A stretch of 64,000 nt of DNA from Trueperella sp. GTDB lineage: Bacteria > Actinomycetota > Actinomycetes > Actinomycetales > Actinomycetaceae. A program made the position numbers and the translations under genes. The stretch covers positions 1 to 64,000 of the forward strand of contig JAUNLU010000001.1 of NCBI GenBank assembly GCA_030532125.1, given 5' to 3'. Below are positions 43,122 to 53,364 of this stretch, in pieces. Numbering within the stretch: position 1 is the stretch's first letter; the number at the start of each line of letters is the position of its first letter. The notes beneath the pieces were generated by a model. The model did not search any database and had not been told where the DNA came from. It saw nothing but the letters and a program-made list of their open reading frames with translations.

Positions 43122-43643
43122 TCAGGCAGCGGTTTCTTCCTTTGCGCGCAGAGCGTCGACGGTGCGCACCGTCTTGTATAGCGGTGCCTTGAATGCGAAT
43201 GCCGCCTGGTACAGCGAAGCCTTGAGGACTCCGGCAGTCTTGGCAAGCAGCACCTCGCGCGATTCGAGATCGGCAAGCTTCTTGACCTCGTCAGCATCCA
43301 GCAGATTGCCTTCGAGGACACCAGCTTTCACTACCAGAGCTTCGTGGTCTTTAGCGAAGTTCTTAATAGCTTTTGCTGCGGAAGCGATGTCGCCGGAAAC
43401 GAAAGCCAAAGCGGTCGGGCCAGTGAGCACATCATCGAGTCCTTCGATTTCTGCGTTCTTGGCCGCGATGCGCGCAAGCGTATTCTTCGCAACATGGTAA
43501 GTAGCGTCGGCTCCGAGCGAGCGGCGCAGATCCTTCATCTGCGCTACTGTCAGGCCGCGGTACTCCGTCACGAGAACGGCCGCAGACTCTTGGAAAAGTT
43601 CCGTGAGCTGTGCGATCGCCGCAGACTTATCGGTCCGTGCCAT
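43122..43643 (-). CDS. rplJ: Large-subunit ribosomal protein L10
   Basis: A 173-residue stalk base protein that carries L7/L12 dimers. MARTDKSAAIAQLTELFQES and VTEYRGLTVAQMKDLRRSL are typical. GGAAGGAGGT just upstream is a very strong ribosome-binding site. L10, with L7/L12, probably represses its own leader, which is present immediately upstream. Confidence 0.97.
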   Translation of the reverse strand: MARTDKSAAIAQLTELFQESAAVLVTEYRGLTVAQMKDLRRSLGADATYHVAKNTLARIAAKNAEIEGLDDVLTGPTALAFVSGDIASAAKAIKNFAKDHEALVVKAGVLEGNLLDADEVKKLADLESREVLLAKTAGVLKASLYQAAFAFKAPLYKTVRTVDALRAKEETAA

Positions 43644-43800
43644 GGGACCTCCTTCCGATTATTTGCCGCAAGTAACCGAAGCGGAGGCAATAAAAAACCT
43701 CGTGCACGCAGGCACGAGGGACACTGTGAGGTACTCTCAAATAACCTGCGCGGGCGCTTCCGTTTTACATCCCAAGCTGGGACACCTGCGGTCTTAGGCA
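43644..43800 (-). ncRNA. L10 leader RNA with attenuator
   Basis: The minus-strand leader of rplJ carries the elements of the L10 leader family: AAGACCGCAGGTG near 43777-43789, a second arm GCGCAGGTTA near 43742-43751, and then a hairpin CCTCGTGC/GCACGAGG (43698-43705 and 43712-43719) directly followed by TTTTTT, an intrinsic terminator lying before the gene. Read-through would be tuned by free L10-L7/L12. The start of the RNA is inferred from the promoter just upstream. Confidence 0.75.
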
Positions 43801-43806
43801 GATTCA

Positions 43807-43835
43807 ACGATAACGGATGGCATAACTTGATGCAA
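43807..43835 (-). promoter_or_regulatory. Putative rplJ-rplL promoter
   Basis: On the minus strand TTGCAT (43830-43835) and TATCGT (43807-43812) lie 17 bases apart, directly before the L10 leader. Each hexamer matches consensus at four positions. Confidence 0.5.
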
Positions 43836-43870
43836 TCAGCTGTGGCTGATCGTGAGAGAAACAACAGCAA

Positions 43871-43908
43871 AATTTGGGGGCAGATCAAAACAGATCTGCC
43901 CCCAAATT
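43871..43908 (-). terminator. Intrinsic terminator of rplK-rplA
   Basis: A 16-base perfect stem (43871-43886 with 43893-43908, core TTTGGGGGCAGATC, loop of six), starting 17 bases after the rplA stop. Because the stem base is A/T-rich, a short T stretch follows on the minus strand. Confidence 0.88.
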
Positions 43909-43925
43909 AGCTGAGTTATCGCTAG

Positions 43926-44642
43926 TTAGCGCTGTTCGTCTTCCAGATCCTTACGGGTCTTGGAGGCGTCCAACCGGATGCCCGGGCCCATAGTGGTGGA
44001 AACTGTCGCCTTGGTGATGTACCGCCCCTTAGCGGATGCCGGCTTCAACCGCAGTACTTCTTCTTGTACCGTCGCATAGTTGTCTACCAGCTGATCAACC
44101 GTGAAGCTGGTGTTGCCGACGATGAATGCTAGGTTTCCGTGCTTGTCTACCCGGAATTCCACCCGGCCACCCTTGATGTCCTTAACTGCCTTGGCCACAT
44201 CCATGGTGACCGTGCCAGTCTTGGGGTTCGGCATCAAGCCACGCGGACCGAGGACTCGACCTAAGCGACCTACTTTACCCATCAGGTCTGGCGTAGCTAC
44301 TGCCACATCGAAATCGGTCCAGCCACCGGATACCTTTTCGATTAGTTCATCTGCGCCAACTTCGTCTGCCCCAGCGTCGAGTGCGGCCTGAGCCTGCGGA
44401 CCCTGAGCAAACACCACTACCCGTGCCGTTTTGCCAGTGCCGTGTGGCAGATTTACCGTGCCACGCACCAACTGATCAGCCTTACGCGGATCCACCCCGA
44501 GGCGGAACATTACTTCTACCGTGGAATCGAACTTAGTTACAGAAGTTTGCTTAGCAAGATCCATTGCCTCGCGCGGGGTGTAAAGCTTGCCGGGTTCAAT
44601 AAGTTCGGCCGCCTTACGATAATTCTTTGAGCGCTTTGCCAT
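43926..44642 (-). CDS. rplA: Large-subunit ribosomal protein L1
   Basis: A 238-residue L1-stalk protein. [40 protein letters not shown] and [13 protein letters not shown] are diagnostic. In other bacteria L1 represses the rplK-rplA mRNA. Confidence 0.98.
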   Translation of the reverse strand: MAKRSKNYRKAAELIEPGKLYTPREAMDLAKQTSVTKFDSTVEVMFRLGVDPRKADQLVRGTVNLPHGTGKTARVVVFAQGPQAQAALDAGADEVGADELIEKVSGGWTDFDVAVATPDLMGKVGRLGRVLGPRGLMPNPKTGTVTMDVAKAVKDIKGGRVEFRVDKHGNLAFIVGNTSFTVDQLVDNYATVQEEVLRLKPASAKGRYITKATVSTTMGPGIRLDASKTRKDLEDEQR

Positions 44643-44727
44643 TCTGCTTTCTCCTTATTTAGCAGTTGTGGGACGAGCCCGCTCTGGGCTCTACCACTGC
44701 GCACTAGGCGCATAAAGTTTGTGCTGA

Positions 44728-45162
44728 CTAGATTTCGTCAGTGGTGACACCCATGGAACGCGCGGTGCCCGCGATAATACGAGCGGCGTTGTCGATGTCA
44801 TTAGCGTTGAGATCAGGTTCCTTGGTCTTTGCGATTTCCCGCAGCTGATCGGCCGTCAAGTGACCAACCTTATTCGTGTGCGGCACACCCGAACCCTTCT
44901 GAATACCAGCAGCTTTCTTAATCAAATCAGCAGCTGGCGGCGTCTTCGTGATGAAGCTGAACGAACGGTCTTCGTAAACAGTAATTTCTACTGGGACTAC
45001 GTTGCCGCGCATTGATTCAGTGGCAGCGTTGTACTCCTTGACGAAGTCCATGATGTTTACGCCGTGCTGACCCAGAGCCGGGCCAATCGGCGGAGCAGGC
45101 GTAGCAGCACCAGCTTGAATCTGGAGCTTAATTAGCCCTGCTACCTTCTTCTTCGGTGGCAT
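44728..45162 (-). CDS. rplK: Large-subunit ribosomal protein L11
   Basis: A 144-residue protein of the GTPase-associated centre. It starts [20 protein letters not shown], has [20 protein letters not shown] and the C-terminal RNA-binding domain ending [13 protein letters not shown]. 85 bases separate it from rplA. Confidence 0.98.
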   Translation of the reverse strand: MPPKKKVAGLIKLQIQAGAATPAPPIGPALGQHGVNIMDFVKEYNAATESMRGNVVPVEITVYEDRSFSFITKTPPAADLIKKAAGIQKGSGVPHTNKVGHLTADQLREIAKTKEPDLNANDIDNAARIIAGTARSMGVTTDEI

Positions 45163-45274
45163 TTCTATCCTTCTTTTCTTTACTTACCATCATCTGGCAA
45201 TAATGATGGGCGTCCTTCACAAGTAAGACGGCGACCTGGAGATTTTACGGCCACCAGCACAGATATGTGCCGGG

Positions 45275-46057
45275 TTAATCCATCTTCTTAACTTGGCTGA
45301 AGGACAAGTCGACCGGAGTTTCCTGGCCGACAAGTGTCATTAGCACGGTGAGACGTTGGTTCACCGCGTCAACCTGTGAAATTGTAGCTGGCATTCCCAC
45401 CCATGGCTCGGTGGTAAGCGTCACGGTCTCGCCCACTTCGTAGTCAGCGACGTATTCTGGAGCGCCAGTAGTAACGGGTTTGCCAGCGGCGACGGCGGCA
45501 GCAGCAGCTTCCTGCTCTACTACCGGCGTGAGCATCTGCACAACCTCATTTTCGGTTAGTGCCACCGGATTGCGCCCGTTCCCAACAAATCCAGTGACGC
45601 CGTTGGTGTTCTGCACCACACGCCACGCGTCGTCCGACATCTCCATCCGGACAAGTGCATAACCAGGCATACGCACCCGGGTAACCAGTTTGCGCTGTCC
45701 CTTCTTAACTTCGAAGACTTCTTCCATCGGAACTTCCACCTGGAAGATGTAGTCCTCCATGTTCATCGAAGTTATCCGGGTCTCGATATCGCGCTTTACC
45801 CGCTTTTCGTAACCGGAGTAAGTGTGCAGCACATACCAACGCCCCGGCAATCCCTTCAGGCGTTCCCGCACTACCTCTTCGGTGACTATTTCTTCACCGT
45901 CAGCTGCTACTAGATCGCTGGCTTCAGGAGCGTCTGCCGGGCTGTTTTCCTCGGTGACGGCATCCACTGCCGGCTCAGATTCCGCCGTTTCGGCACCAGG
46001 AACGTCAGCAGCATCTGAGAAGAGCGACTGTAGGGTATCTGGAGTTTCCTCTGGCAT
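45275..46057 (-). CDS. nusG: Transcription termination/antitermination factor NusG
   Basis: A 260-residue NusG. The first 70 or so residues are an acidic Asp/Glu/Ala extension typical of actinobacteria. The NGN domain starts at GRWYVLHTYSGYEKRVKRD and includes MPGYALVRMEMSDDAW; the C-terminal KOW domain is VGETVTLTTEPWVGMPATIS. It binds polymerase and links it to Rho or the ribosome. It lies 33 bases after secE. Confidence 0.97.
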   Translation of the reverse strand: MPEETPDTLQSLFSDAADVPGAETAESEPAVDAVTEENSPADAPEASDLVAADGEEIVTEEVVRERLKGLPGRWYVLHTYSGYEKRVKRDIETRITSMNMEDYIFQVEVPMEEVFEVKKGQRKLVTRVRMPGYALVRMEMSDDAWRVVQNTNGVTGFVGNGRNPVALTENEVVQMLTPVVEQEAAAAAVAAGKPVTTGAPEYVADYEVGETVTLTTEPWVGMPATISQVDAVNQRLTVLMTLVGQETPVDLSFSQVKKMD

Positions 46058-46090
46058 TGTTTCTGCTTTCTAGCTAATTTCTGACGGCAA

Positions 46091-46333
46091 CTAACCGAAT
46101 ACCAGGAATACGAGTTTCCCGAACAACAAATCAAATAGGCCCACAAAGACCATCACCAGCGCGACGAAGAAGATCACGGTGAGGAAGATCTGCCACAGTT
46201 CTTGGCGAGTGGGGCGCTGAACCTTCTTGAATTCGGCTATTACTTCTTTGAAAAAAGTGACAATACGGGTCCAAATGCGCACTTTGTCCGCCCCACTGTT
46301 CGAGTTGGCGGATGCGTTTTTCACCTGATTCAC
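46091..46333 (-). CDS. secE: Protein translocase subunit SecE
   Basis: An 80-residue single-membrane-helix subunit of the Sec channel. The start is GTG at 46333, with GAGAGG five to ten bases before it. The open frame continues upstream but there it is only the translated tRNA-Trp gene. KEVIAEFKKVQRPTRQELWQ is the conserved amphipathic helix, followed by the membrane segment. Confidence 0.93.
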   Translation of the reverse strand: MNQVKNASANSNSGADKVRIWTRIVTFFKEVIAEFKKVQRPTRQELWQIFLTVIFFVALVMVFVGLFDLLFGKLVFLVFG

Positions 46334-46383
46334 GGATTGTCCTCTCAATATTTTCTTGTGACACCAGCTAAGGCACTCACGAG

Positions 46384-46456
46384 CAGGGTAGGAGGGACTC
46401 GAACCCACAACCGCCGGTTTTGGAGACCGGTGCGCTACCAATTGCGCCACTACCCT
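46384..46456 (-). tRNA. tRNA-Trp (CCA)
   Basis: A 73-base cloverleaf: acceptor AGGGTAG/CTACCCT, anticodon loop CTCCAAA with anticodon CCA, T-loop GGTTCGAGTCC. The 3' CCA is not encoded. It lies just upstream of secE on the same strand, the usual place in actinobacteria, and is probably co-transcribed. Confidence 0.95.
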
Positions 46457-46686
46457 TCGGCAAAAGCACTGTACATTATGCCTGATTCCACAGACACTAC
46501 GCCACTGCGCTCACACCATCATGCAACCCTAGCGGGTAAGCGGGAGATTCTCCAACCCGGCAAGTTACTTTGCTCTGTAATAATGCCCACTACATTGGAA
46601 TTCTACCGCCTAGACGTACCCAATTTCACGTGTTCATATAGTGGTGAAGTCCTTGCACATTTACCGCAAAGTGCGACGATGGTTAC

Positions 46687-47889
46687 ATGGCTACGACAAA
46701 TTCCCGGGTATCGACCCGTCTCAGTGCGCTACAAGAATCGGCAACTCTAGCAGTTGACGCTAAGGCAAAGGCCCTTAAGGCCGCCGGCAAACCCGTAATT
46801 GGATTTGGGGCGGGAGAGCCCAACTTCCCCACCCCGGACTTCATCGTGGAAGCTGCCGTAGCGGCAGTGCGCGACCCCAAGAATCACAAGTACACGCCAG
46901 CAATTGGGCTGCCAGAGCTGCGCGAATCCATCGCCCGTAAGACGCTGCGTGATTCCGGTGTAGAAATTGACCCCAGCAATGTCATCGTCACCAATGGTGG
47001 CAAGCATGCGGTTTTCCAATCTTTCGTTTCCCTGGTCAACCCGGGTGACGAAGTACTCCTCCCCGCTCCCTACTGGACCACCTACCCGGAAGTTGTCCGG
47101 CTCTGTGGCGGGACCCCGGTAGAAGTTTTTGCCGGCTCCGATCAGGGCTACAAGGTCACGGTGGAGCAACTGGAAGCAGCTCGCACCGATAAGACCAAAG
47201 TGTTGCTGCTGTGCTCGCCGTCTAACCCAACTGGTGCGGTCTACTCTGCAGCAGAAATCCGGGCAATCGGGCAGTGGGCACTAGAAAACGGATTGTGGAT
47301 CATCTCAGATGAAATCTATGAGCACCTGGTTTACGGCGTCGAAAATTCTTACATTCTGGATCAGGTGCCAGAACTAGCGGAGCAGACCCTGGTGGTTAAT
47401 GGGGTGGCTAAGACTTACGCTATGACTGGTTGGCGCTTGGGCTGGATGTACGGCCCCACGGACATTATGAAGAAAGCGGCTAACTTCCAGTCGCATATCA
47501 CCTCTAACATCAACAATGTGGCTCAGCGCGCCGCAATTGCTGCCCTGGACGGCGACCAAGGCATTGTGGACGAAATGCGGGACATCTTTAACCGGCGGCG
47601 GTTGAAGATGGTGGAAATGCTGCGCGCGGTGGACGGGCTGGAAGTGCCTGAGCCCCAGGGTGCGTTCTACGTGTTCCCGAATGTGGAGCAGCTACTGGGC
47701 CGGGAAATCAACGGCCGGACGGCGCATACCAGTGCCGAACTAGCCACACTGATTTTGGAAGAAGCCGAAGTAGCAGTAGTGCCGGGTGAGGCCTTTGGCG
47801 CGCCCGGTTACGTCCGCCTCAGCTACGCCCTTTCCGATGAAGACTTGGAAACTGGTTTAGCGCGAGTGCAGCAACTAATTAACAATTAA
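46687..47889 (+). CDS. aspC: Class I/II pyridoxal-phosphate aminotransferase (aspartate type)
   Basis: A 400-residue aminotransferase. The PLP lysine is in [31 protein letters not shown] and the C-terminal Arg in [10 protein letters not shown] are the usual cofactor and substrate contacts. It most likely interconverts aspartate and oxaloacetate with 2-oxoglutarate/glutamate. Its stop overlaps the convergent kinase-like gene by 11 bases. Confidence 0.93.
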   Translation: MATTNSRVSTRLSALQESATLAVDAKAKALKAAGKPVIGFGAGEPNFPTPDFIVEAAVAAVRDPKNHKYTPAIGLPELRESIARKTLRDSGVEIDPSNVIVTNGGKHAVFQSFVSLVNPGDEVLLPAPYWTTYPEVVRLCGGTPVEVFAGSDQGYKVTVEQLEAARTDKTKVLLLCSPSNPTGAVYSAAEIRAIGQWALENGLWIISDEIYEHLVYGVENSYILDQVPELAEQTLVVNGVAKTYAMTGWRLGWMYGPTDIMKKAANFQSHITSNINNVAQRAAIAALDGDQGIVDEMRDIFNRRRLKMVEMLRAVDGLEVPEPQGAFYVFPNVEQLLGREINGRTAHTSAELATLILEEAEVAVVPGEAFGAPGYVRLSYALSDEDLETGLARVQQLINN

Positions 47890-49132
47890 ATCCACGAGCA
47901 ACCCATTCTTCGGCTATTGCTAGCCGATTGAATGCTTGTTCTTGCCAGCCCTGCCGGTTGTGTCTGCGCGTTCCTGCTACCAGGGATAGCACCACACCGG
48001 CAGTGCTAGCAGATAGGGCGATCGGGTCCACTCGGGATTCCAGCCGGGTGAACCAGTCCGCCAATATTTCTGGAATATGGGCATACTTCTGTGGGGCTAA
48101 TCCGGGCAGCACTGCCATGTGCCCCAACAGACAAGCCCAGTCATGGACGCGATATCCCGGGCCTAAGCCATCCACGTCCAATAATCCCTGCACTGCCCCA
48201 CTAGTTAGCTCCACATACACATTGGCTTCGTAAAAATCGCCGTGGGTCGGAACTATTGGGCCTAGATCAGCGCGGGCTAATAGCTCTCGAATCCCGTGCG
48301 CGACCTTGGTGCAGCGCTGTTCCGCCTCCGGCAGCACCGCCGCTGCCGCTCCCGCGTAGTGTTCACAGCGGTCTACCCAGGCCGGACGTTGGGGCAGCCC
48401 GCGGGCAGTTAGTGGTAGCGAATCTAGAGTGTGATCCAGCGAGCGCAGCGCCGTCATCAACCGCTCGTCTCCGACGCGGCTATCCGCATAGAGCCGACTC
48501 AGCGGCACCCCGCCAACCTGGGACATCACTAAGAATCCGCGTTCATCGCGGTCTATTATCTGCGGCGCTGGCACAGTAGAACGCTGCAGCAGCTGCAGTC
48601 TGGTCTCTAGTTCGGTCAGCTGCGCCGGGCGCACCACTTTCGCATACCAGTTGCGCTGCGCGCCAATGATGCGGATCACCGCCCGGCGAGTAGGGCGATA
48701 TCCCAATAGTTCCACTTCCACTGGCTCCCCGAGAAAAGCAGCTAAGCGGTTGGGGTCGCAGGCGAGCCGCAGCGCAGGTAGTTGCGGATCATTGGGGTGT
48801 TCCCATACATGTACCCGGGTCTCTCCACAGGTGAGAGTAACGCCACCAGTTCGTTGTAGCCGCGATTCGTTGACTTTTGCGGTGCTCGCCACTAGATAGC
48901 GATCAGTGCGGAAGGGGCTAGCACTACTCGCCGCACCGGCAGCCGCATCCGGCAGCGCATCCACGATGACGCTGTAGCCCACACTCACTCCAGCACCGGG
49001 CCGGTGGTGTTGAGCATGAACTGACCAAGAACGCAACTTGCCACCATGTTGGGCGAGGGCAATACGCAGCATCTCCCCAGCGTCGGCGCCGGTTAGCAAT
49101 GCCAAATCGCGCTGTTCTTCGGACAATTTCAT
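47879..49132 (-). CDS. APH-fold phosphotransferase
   Basis: A 417-residue protein from the ATG at 49132 ([17 protein letters not shown]); an upstream in-frame Met would add 37 residues of low-complexity sequence. The C-terminal part has the phosphotransferase motifs [14 protein letters not shown] (catalytic Asp) and [17 protein letters not shown] (metal Asp). The N-terminal 150 residues form a separate beta-rich part. The fold is shared by aminoglycoside, choline and sugar kinases; the substrate is not known and resistance should not be assumed. Confidence 0.8.
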   Translation of the reverse strand: MKLSEEQRDLALLTGADAGEMLRIALAQHGGKLRSWSVHAQHHRPGAGVSVGYSVIVDALPDAAAGAASSASPFRTDRYLVASTAKVNESRLQRTGGVTLTCGETRVHVWEHPNDPQLPALRLACDPNRLAAFLGEPVEVELLGYRPTRRAVIRIIGAQRNWYAKVVRPAQLTELETRLQLLQRSTVPAPQIIDRDERGFLVMSQVGGVPLSRLYADSRVGDERLMTALRSLDHTLDSLPLTARGLPQRPAWVDRCEHYAGAAAAVLPEAEQRCTKVAHGIRELLARADLGPIVPTHGDFYEANVYVELTSGAVQGLLDVDGLGPGYRVHDWACLLGHMAVLPGLAPQKYAHIPEILADWFTRLESRVDPIALSASTAGVVLSLVAGTRRHNRQGWQEQAFNRLAIAEEWVARGFNC

Positions 49133-49303
49133 AACACATACCCTATATATTTTGGCCGCGGTGGGCAGCGCAGCCGCGGCGCGCCGCTGCCGGCTACACC
49201 GCATGCCACGGATCCGGTAGTTACCCCACCAAGGCGCATTCACCTGCCCGGCACAAAACTAATGTCACTTTGCGATCAACTCGGATCCTGGCACACTGGG
49301 AAT

Positions 49304-50323
49304 ATGCGCGACCTCAACACTTTGCCAAAGGCACATCTGCATTTGCACTTCACCGGTTCGATGCGCGTTTCAACTTTGGCAGATATGGCAGAAACTCAAG
49401 GCATCCGCTTGCCGGAGAATCTCACTGACAATGAGGCGCTGCAAGTTCCAGCTGATAAACGCGGCTGGTTTCGCTTCCAACGCGCCTATGACGCTGCTCG
49501 CAAAGTAGTAAACAGTGAAGCTGCCATGCGGCGAATAGTGCGTGAAGCGGCGGAAGACGACGCCCGGGAGGGATCCCGCCGGCTAGAAATCCAGATCGAC
49601 CCCACATCCTATGCGCCATTTGTGGGTGGAATAACCCCAGCCCTGGAAATCGTATTAGACGAAGCTGCGCTGGCGTCACGCGATACTGGCGTGCAAGTGG
49701 CAGTGATCGTAGCAGCTTCCCGGATCAAACACCCACTGGATGCCCGCACTCTCGCCCGGCTAGCGGCTTATCACGCCGGCGATGGCCCGGGGGAAGTAGT
49801 TGGCTTCGGGCTGTCAAATGACGAGCGGCGGGGCAATACTTCCGACTGGGCATCCGCATTCAATATTGCCCGCCGCGCTGGATTAGCCTCAGTTCCCCAC
49901 GGCGGAGAATTGTTGGGGCCAGAGCATCTGCGCGAAGTGGTGGCACATCTGAACCCGGCGCGCCTGGGACATGGCGTGCGAGTGGCAGAAGACCCAGAAT
50001 TATTGGATCGCATAGTTGACAGCGGCATTGCCTTTGAAGTGTGCCCCGCGTCAAATATTTCGTTAGGGGTATATCAGAACGCCAGCGAGGTGCCCTTGCG
50101 CACGCTCTTTGCCGCCGGCGCCCAGATCGCGCTCGGGGCTGATGACCCGCTGTTGTTCCTATCTCGGCTCACCGATCAATACCAGATCGCGCGCGATCTG
50201 GGCTTTGATGACTATGAGATAGCCCTGTTGGCGCATTCTTCGATATCTGCCAGCTTGGCCAGCACTGCAGATAAAACGCGCTGGCATGACGAAATAGACG
50301 ACTGGCTGGCCACGCCCGCCTGA
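49304..50323 (+). CDS. add: Adenosine deaminase
   Basis: A 339-residue metal-dependent deaminase (adenosine to inosine). The start MRDLNTLPKAHLHLHFTGSM at 49304 fits; an ATG 42 bases upstream is less likely. Zinc ligands are HLHLH, His in SVPHGGE, His in LGHGVRV and Asp in ALGADDPLLF; the Glu of HGGE is the catalytic acid. The usual T/N before DDP is replaced by GA, a small deviation. Confidence 0.93.
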   Translation: MRDLNTLPKAHLHLHFTGSMRVSTLADMAETQGIRLPENLTDNEALQVPADKRGWFRFQRAYDAARKVVNSEAAMRRIVREAAEDDAREGSRRLEIQIDPTSYAPFVGGITPALEIVLDEAALASRDTGVQVAVIVAASRIKHPLDARTLARLAAYHAGDGPGEVVGFGLSNDERRGNTSDWASAFNIARRAGLASVPHGGELLGPEHLREVVAHLNPARLGHGVRVAEDPELLDRIVDSGIAFEVCPASNISLGVYQNASEVPLRTLFAAGAQIALGADDPLLFLSRLTDQYQIARDLGFDDYEIALLAHSSISASLASTADKTRWHDEIDDWLATPA

Positions 50324-50340
50324 TCGCTAAATCTTGATTG

Positions 50341-51546
50341 CTAAATTTCTAGCCCCACCAAAACTGGTTCTGGAACTAGCCGCACGCCAAATTTTTCTAG
50401 TACGCCGTCTCGTACCGTGCGGGCTAGCTGCGCGATATCTGCAGCCGTGGCCGTACCCCGGTTAGTTATCGCCAAACTGTGTTTAGTCGATAGCGCAGCC
50501 GGACCCGGCATACCGTAGCCAGCAGCGAATCCCGCGTTGCTAATCAGCCAAGCAGCCGAGGTCTTAACCTGACCAGCCACTTTCGGGGCCGCCGCTCCGA
50601 TTTGATTAACCGCAGCGCCATCAGTAACCGCGAATCTCGGCGCTTCCGGCGGCAGATTTGCTGCTGCAGCCTCAGTCAATACCGGATTAGTGAAGAAGGA
50701 TCCCAGCGAGAACGTATCCGCATCGGCGTCGTCCAACACCATGCCTTTACTGCGGCGCAGTTCTAATACTGCTGCCCGCACCTCAGCCGACGGTGCCCGC
50801 TCTCCGGGTTCAATGTCTAGTTTTGCTGCCAACTGCGCGTAACGCACCGGGCGCGATAGCGTAGCTAACCGCATTTGCAGGGTTACATCTAGCACAATCC
50901 ACCGCGGGCTCGGCGTCCACTGTTTTGGCGTAGCATCGCCCGCGTCCGGTAATTCTGCCCGCATGGAGCGTTTCAGTATTGAATCGCGGTAGCCAAATTT
51001 CATATCGGATAGGAACAGGGAATCCGTGCGCTGGCGCTCGCGGTCATAGACGCGCGCCATCGCAAAAGTTTCGGCAAGCTCTTGACCGTAGGCGCCAATA
51101 TTTTGCACCGGAGCGGCCCCTACCGATCCCGGGATACCGGAGAGCGCTTCCACTCCCATCCAGCCGTTTTCGATGGCATACACCACCACTTCATCCCAAG
51201 GAGTTCCGGCAGTAGCGCGCAGTTCAGCGCCGCCACAGCCACTGACGTCCAGCGTGGTTATTTCCTGCCGTTCGTCGCGGATAACCACCCCGGGGAAATC
51301 GGCGTCCGCTGCCAAAATATTTGATCCACCGCCCAATACCAGCAGCGGCAACCCGGCGTCGTCCGCTGAGCGGATCGCCGCAATCAACTCTGCTTCAGAT
51401 TCAGCGCGGATGATTTGCTGCGGGGCTCCGCCCACGCCGATAGTGGTTAGCTCTGCCAGCCGCGTGGCATCGGCAGTCACCCGCGCGGACTGTACTGGCG
51501 GCACAGTTTTAGTGGGCTCTGTAGGTTCTGGCATGAGGCACGTCAT
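50341..51546 (-). CDS. murB: UDP-N-acetylenolpyruvoylglucosamine reductase MurB
   Basis: A 401-residue FAD enzyme that reduces the enolpyruvyl group to make UDP-MurNAc for peptidoglycan. LPLLVLGGGSNILAADADFP is the FAD phosphate loop, VEALSGIPGSVGAAPVQNIG and the catalytic Ser in FSLGSFFTNPVL follow; KHSLAITNRGTAT is near the end. GGAAGGA before the ATG at 51546 supports the start; about 20 N-terminal residues are non-conserved. Confidence 0.95.
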   Translation of the reverse strand: MTCLMPEPTEPTKTVPPVQSARVTADATRLAELTTIGVGGAPQQIIRAESEAELIAAIRSADDAGLPLLVLGGGSNILAADADFPGVVIRDERQEITTLDVSGCGGAELRATAGTPWDEVVVYAIENGWMGVEALSGIPGSVGAAPVQNIGAYGQELAETFAMARVYDRERQRTDSLFLSDMKFGYRDSILKRSMRAELPDAGDATPKQWTPSPRWIVLDVTLQMRLATLSRPVRYAQLAAKLDIEPGERAPSAEVRAAVLELRRSKGMVLDDADADTFSLGSFFTNPVLTEAAAANLPPEAPRFAVTDGAAVNQIGAAAPKVAGQVKTSAAWLISNAGFAAGYGMPGPAALSTKHSLAITNRGTATAADIAQLARTVRDGVLEKFGVRLVPEPVLVGLEI

Positions 51547-52038
51547 TTATCATCCTTCCGAGCAACTGGCTAGGTACTGGGCTACTACTGCCTAGGCTAC
51601 CGGTTTATTGAATATAGCTTAGATCCACCCAGTTCATTCATTGTCACTGGGTTACACCGATATTTAACTGCACCGGATTCTAGCGGCGAGCAACTGCTTC
51701 CCCTAAGTCTAGGATTCAAAACTGGAGTCGGTGAACTCCAATCGGTGCGTATTCAGCAAAAAGCGTGGCTGAAAACTTTCATGCAGTCCTGCCACAGACC
51801 CTCGATGATAGGCGTTTTAGAACCAATGCTGCAGCCCGTACCGTAAGTTCCGCCTCATACACAGACTAAATCTGTATCCCAAACTTTTCAGTGCCGCCCA
51901 CGACGTCAATTGCAACAGACTACATCTAGGATGACTGGAAACGAATTCGTCGTATTCAGTTACACCGCTACTGCTAGAAAATATGTACACACCGTCCTTA
52001 TACCTGTGTTCCAGCTTAGCGAGGCGCAGATATGCTCA
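51547..52038. other. 492-base stretch without a recognised gene
   Basis: No protein, RNA gene or clear terminator was recognised. On the minus strand one frame stays open for about 70 codons, from just after the stop of the glycosyltransferase gene to a TAA at 51817-51819, in the same frame as that gene and separated from it only by TAG TGA. It has no good start codon and no recognised similarity. It could be the remnant of a longer protein or chance. A small stem TGGAGT/ACTCCA lies near 51724-51742. Confidence 0.4.
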
Positions 52039-53274
52039 CTAAAGTTCTTGTAGCATCGTCGCAAATCGCGGGTAGTTGTGGTCAGGTTTACAAAGCCGCT
52101 CCCAAGTATCTCGCGCCGCCCTGCTCATTTCCTCATATTTCTGGTTACTTATAGTGTCAATTTGTGCAATCCGGTCGGCAATCTCAGATGCGCCCATCTC
52201 CACGTCAAGTAGCCATCCGTTAAAGCCGTCTTTTATCAGCTCACCAGATCCACCCACATTTGTACATAGCACAGGGAGAGAACTACCAATAGCCTCCATA
52301 ATTGACACCGGCACGCCCTCTGACGACGATGTATTCATTAAGGCAGTAAAATCCGTTGATTTTAAAAGCTGCATAGTTGCATCATTGGTCAGTCTGCCTT
52401 TTATATCTACATTCTTAGATATCCCAAGTTTCTCAATTTCCCCTCTCAACCACTGCAAGCTTTCTGGACCAGAATCGCCAACATGTGTCCATTGCAGATC
52501 AACACCCCGGCGGATCGCCTCAGCAACCGCATTAGCCGCCAGATCGAGGCGCTTCACCGGTATTATGGACGACACTGAAACTAGGTGAGTTCTCGAAGGT
52601 CTCTTTCTCGGAGTCTCTGTTATCGCCTTAGAAGCCAGTCTTTGGACAACTACTCTATCCCCCTCTGCACCATTTTTTTCTATCAGCTCACGCTTACCGT
52701 CATTGGATATTGGGTAGATCATATCCAATGAACTGACCAAGAACTTTCTAGCTGGCAAGTGGTTAGCCCAAGCATAGTCCGAGTAAAGGTCAGACCTATG
52801 AGCCCTTGATACTGCCTTAGCATTCGGATGATCAATTCCATCGCGCATCCATACAGCAACTGCAGCCGTTTTTACTAACCAGTACGCATAAAAAACCACT
52901 GAGTCATACTCATGAAAATCTACATCAGCAAGAGCGCGCCGTACTCCCTCAAAACGAGTCCTCGCAGATCCAGCAAAGCGCGTTTCAATCAGATATTTCT
53001 TTGGCGAGTGTAGAAATAGCATCGGTGGCGAGCTCAATACCGTATTGATGGCGGTAGTCAGTTGAGTTCTTAAGTCTATAAACTCTCCAATTGTACGAAC
53101 CTCGACATTCGGAGGAACCTGACGAGTCTGTTCCTTAGGACTAGGAGTATGAACAGGAATAACAATGACTCGCTCTACACTTGCTGCAAGATACTCTATC
53201 TCTCCCTCAATAAATTCTTCCCCGCTATCAAATGGATAGATCGAGGTTAGAAGTACAACAAGCCGGCGTTTCAT
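52039..53274 (-). CDS. GT4-family glycosyltransferase
   Basis: A 411-residue GT-B glycosyltransferase. The C-terminal nucleotide-sugar domain has VSVSSIIPVKRLDLAANAVA, HVGDSGPESLQW and the E-x7-E motif in SEGVPVSIMEAIGSSLPVL. The N-terminal acceptor domain begins VVLLTSIYPFDSGEEFIEGE. AAGGAG precedes the ATG. With the divergent flippase gene it probably acts in surface polysaccharide assembly; sugar and acceptor are unknown. It appears less GC-rich than the ribosomal block, suggesting acquisition. Confidence 0.88.
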   Translation of the reverse strand: MKRRLVVLLTSIYPFDSGEEFIEGEIEYLAASVERVIVIPVHTPSPKEQTRQVPPNVEVRTIGEFIDLRTQLTTAINTVLSSPPMLFLHSPKKYLIETRFAGSARTRFEGVRRALADVDFHEYDSVVFYAYWLVKTAAVAVWMRDGIDHPNAKAVSRAHRSDLYSDYAWANHLPARKFLVSSLDMIYPISNDGKRELIEKNGAEGDRVVVQRLASKAITETPRKRPSRTHLVSVSSIIPVKRLDLAANAVAEAIRRGVDLQWTHVGDSGPESLQWLRGEIEKLGISKNVDIKGRLTNDATMQLLKSTDFTALMNTSSSEGVPVSIMEAIGSSLPVLCTNVGGSGELIKDGFNGWLLDVEMGASEIADRIAQIDTISNQKYEEMSRAARDTWERLCKPDHNYPRFATMLQEL

Positions 53275-53364
53275 CGTTGCTCCTTAGTAGATAGCGCTTT
53301 TATTAAATATACTTGAAAAGCGTTAGCCTCTTTCAAAGGCGTTTGAGATGTTGAGGAGTGGTCG

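Noticed and set aside
46334..46450. N-terminal extension of secE by about 40 codons
   Set aside because: It is the translated tRNA-Trp gene and lacks SecE similarity; a GTG with a ribosome-binding site lies at 46333.
47879..49132. Aminoglycoside resistance gene
   Set aside because: The fold is shared with many metabolic kinases and nothing points to antibiotics as substrate.
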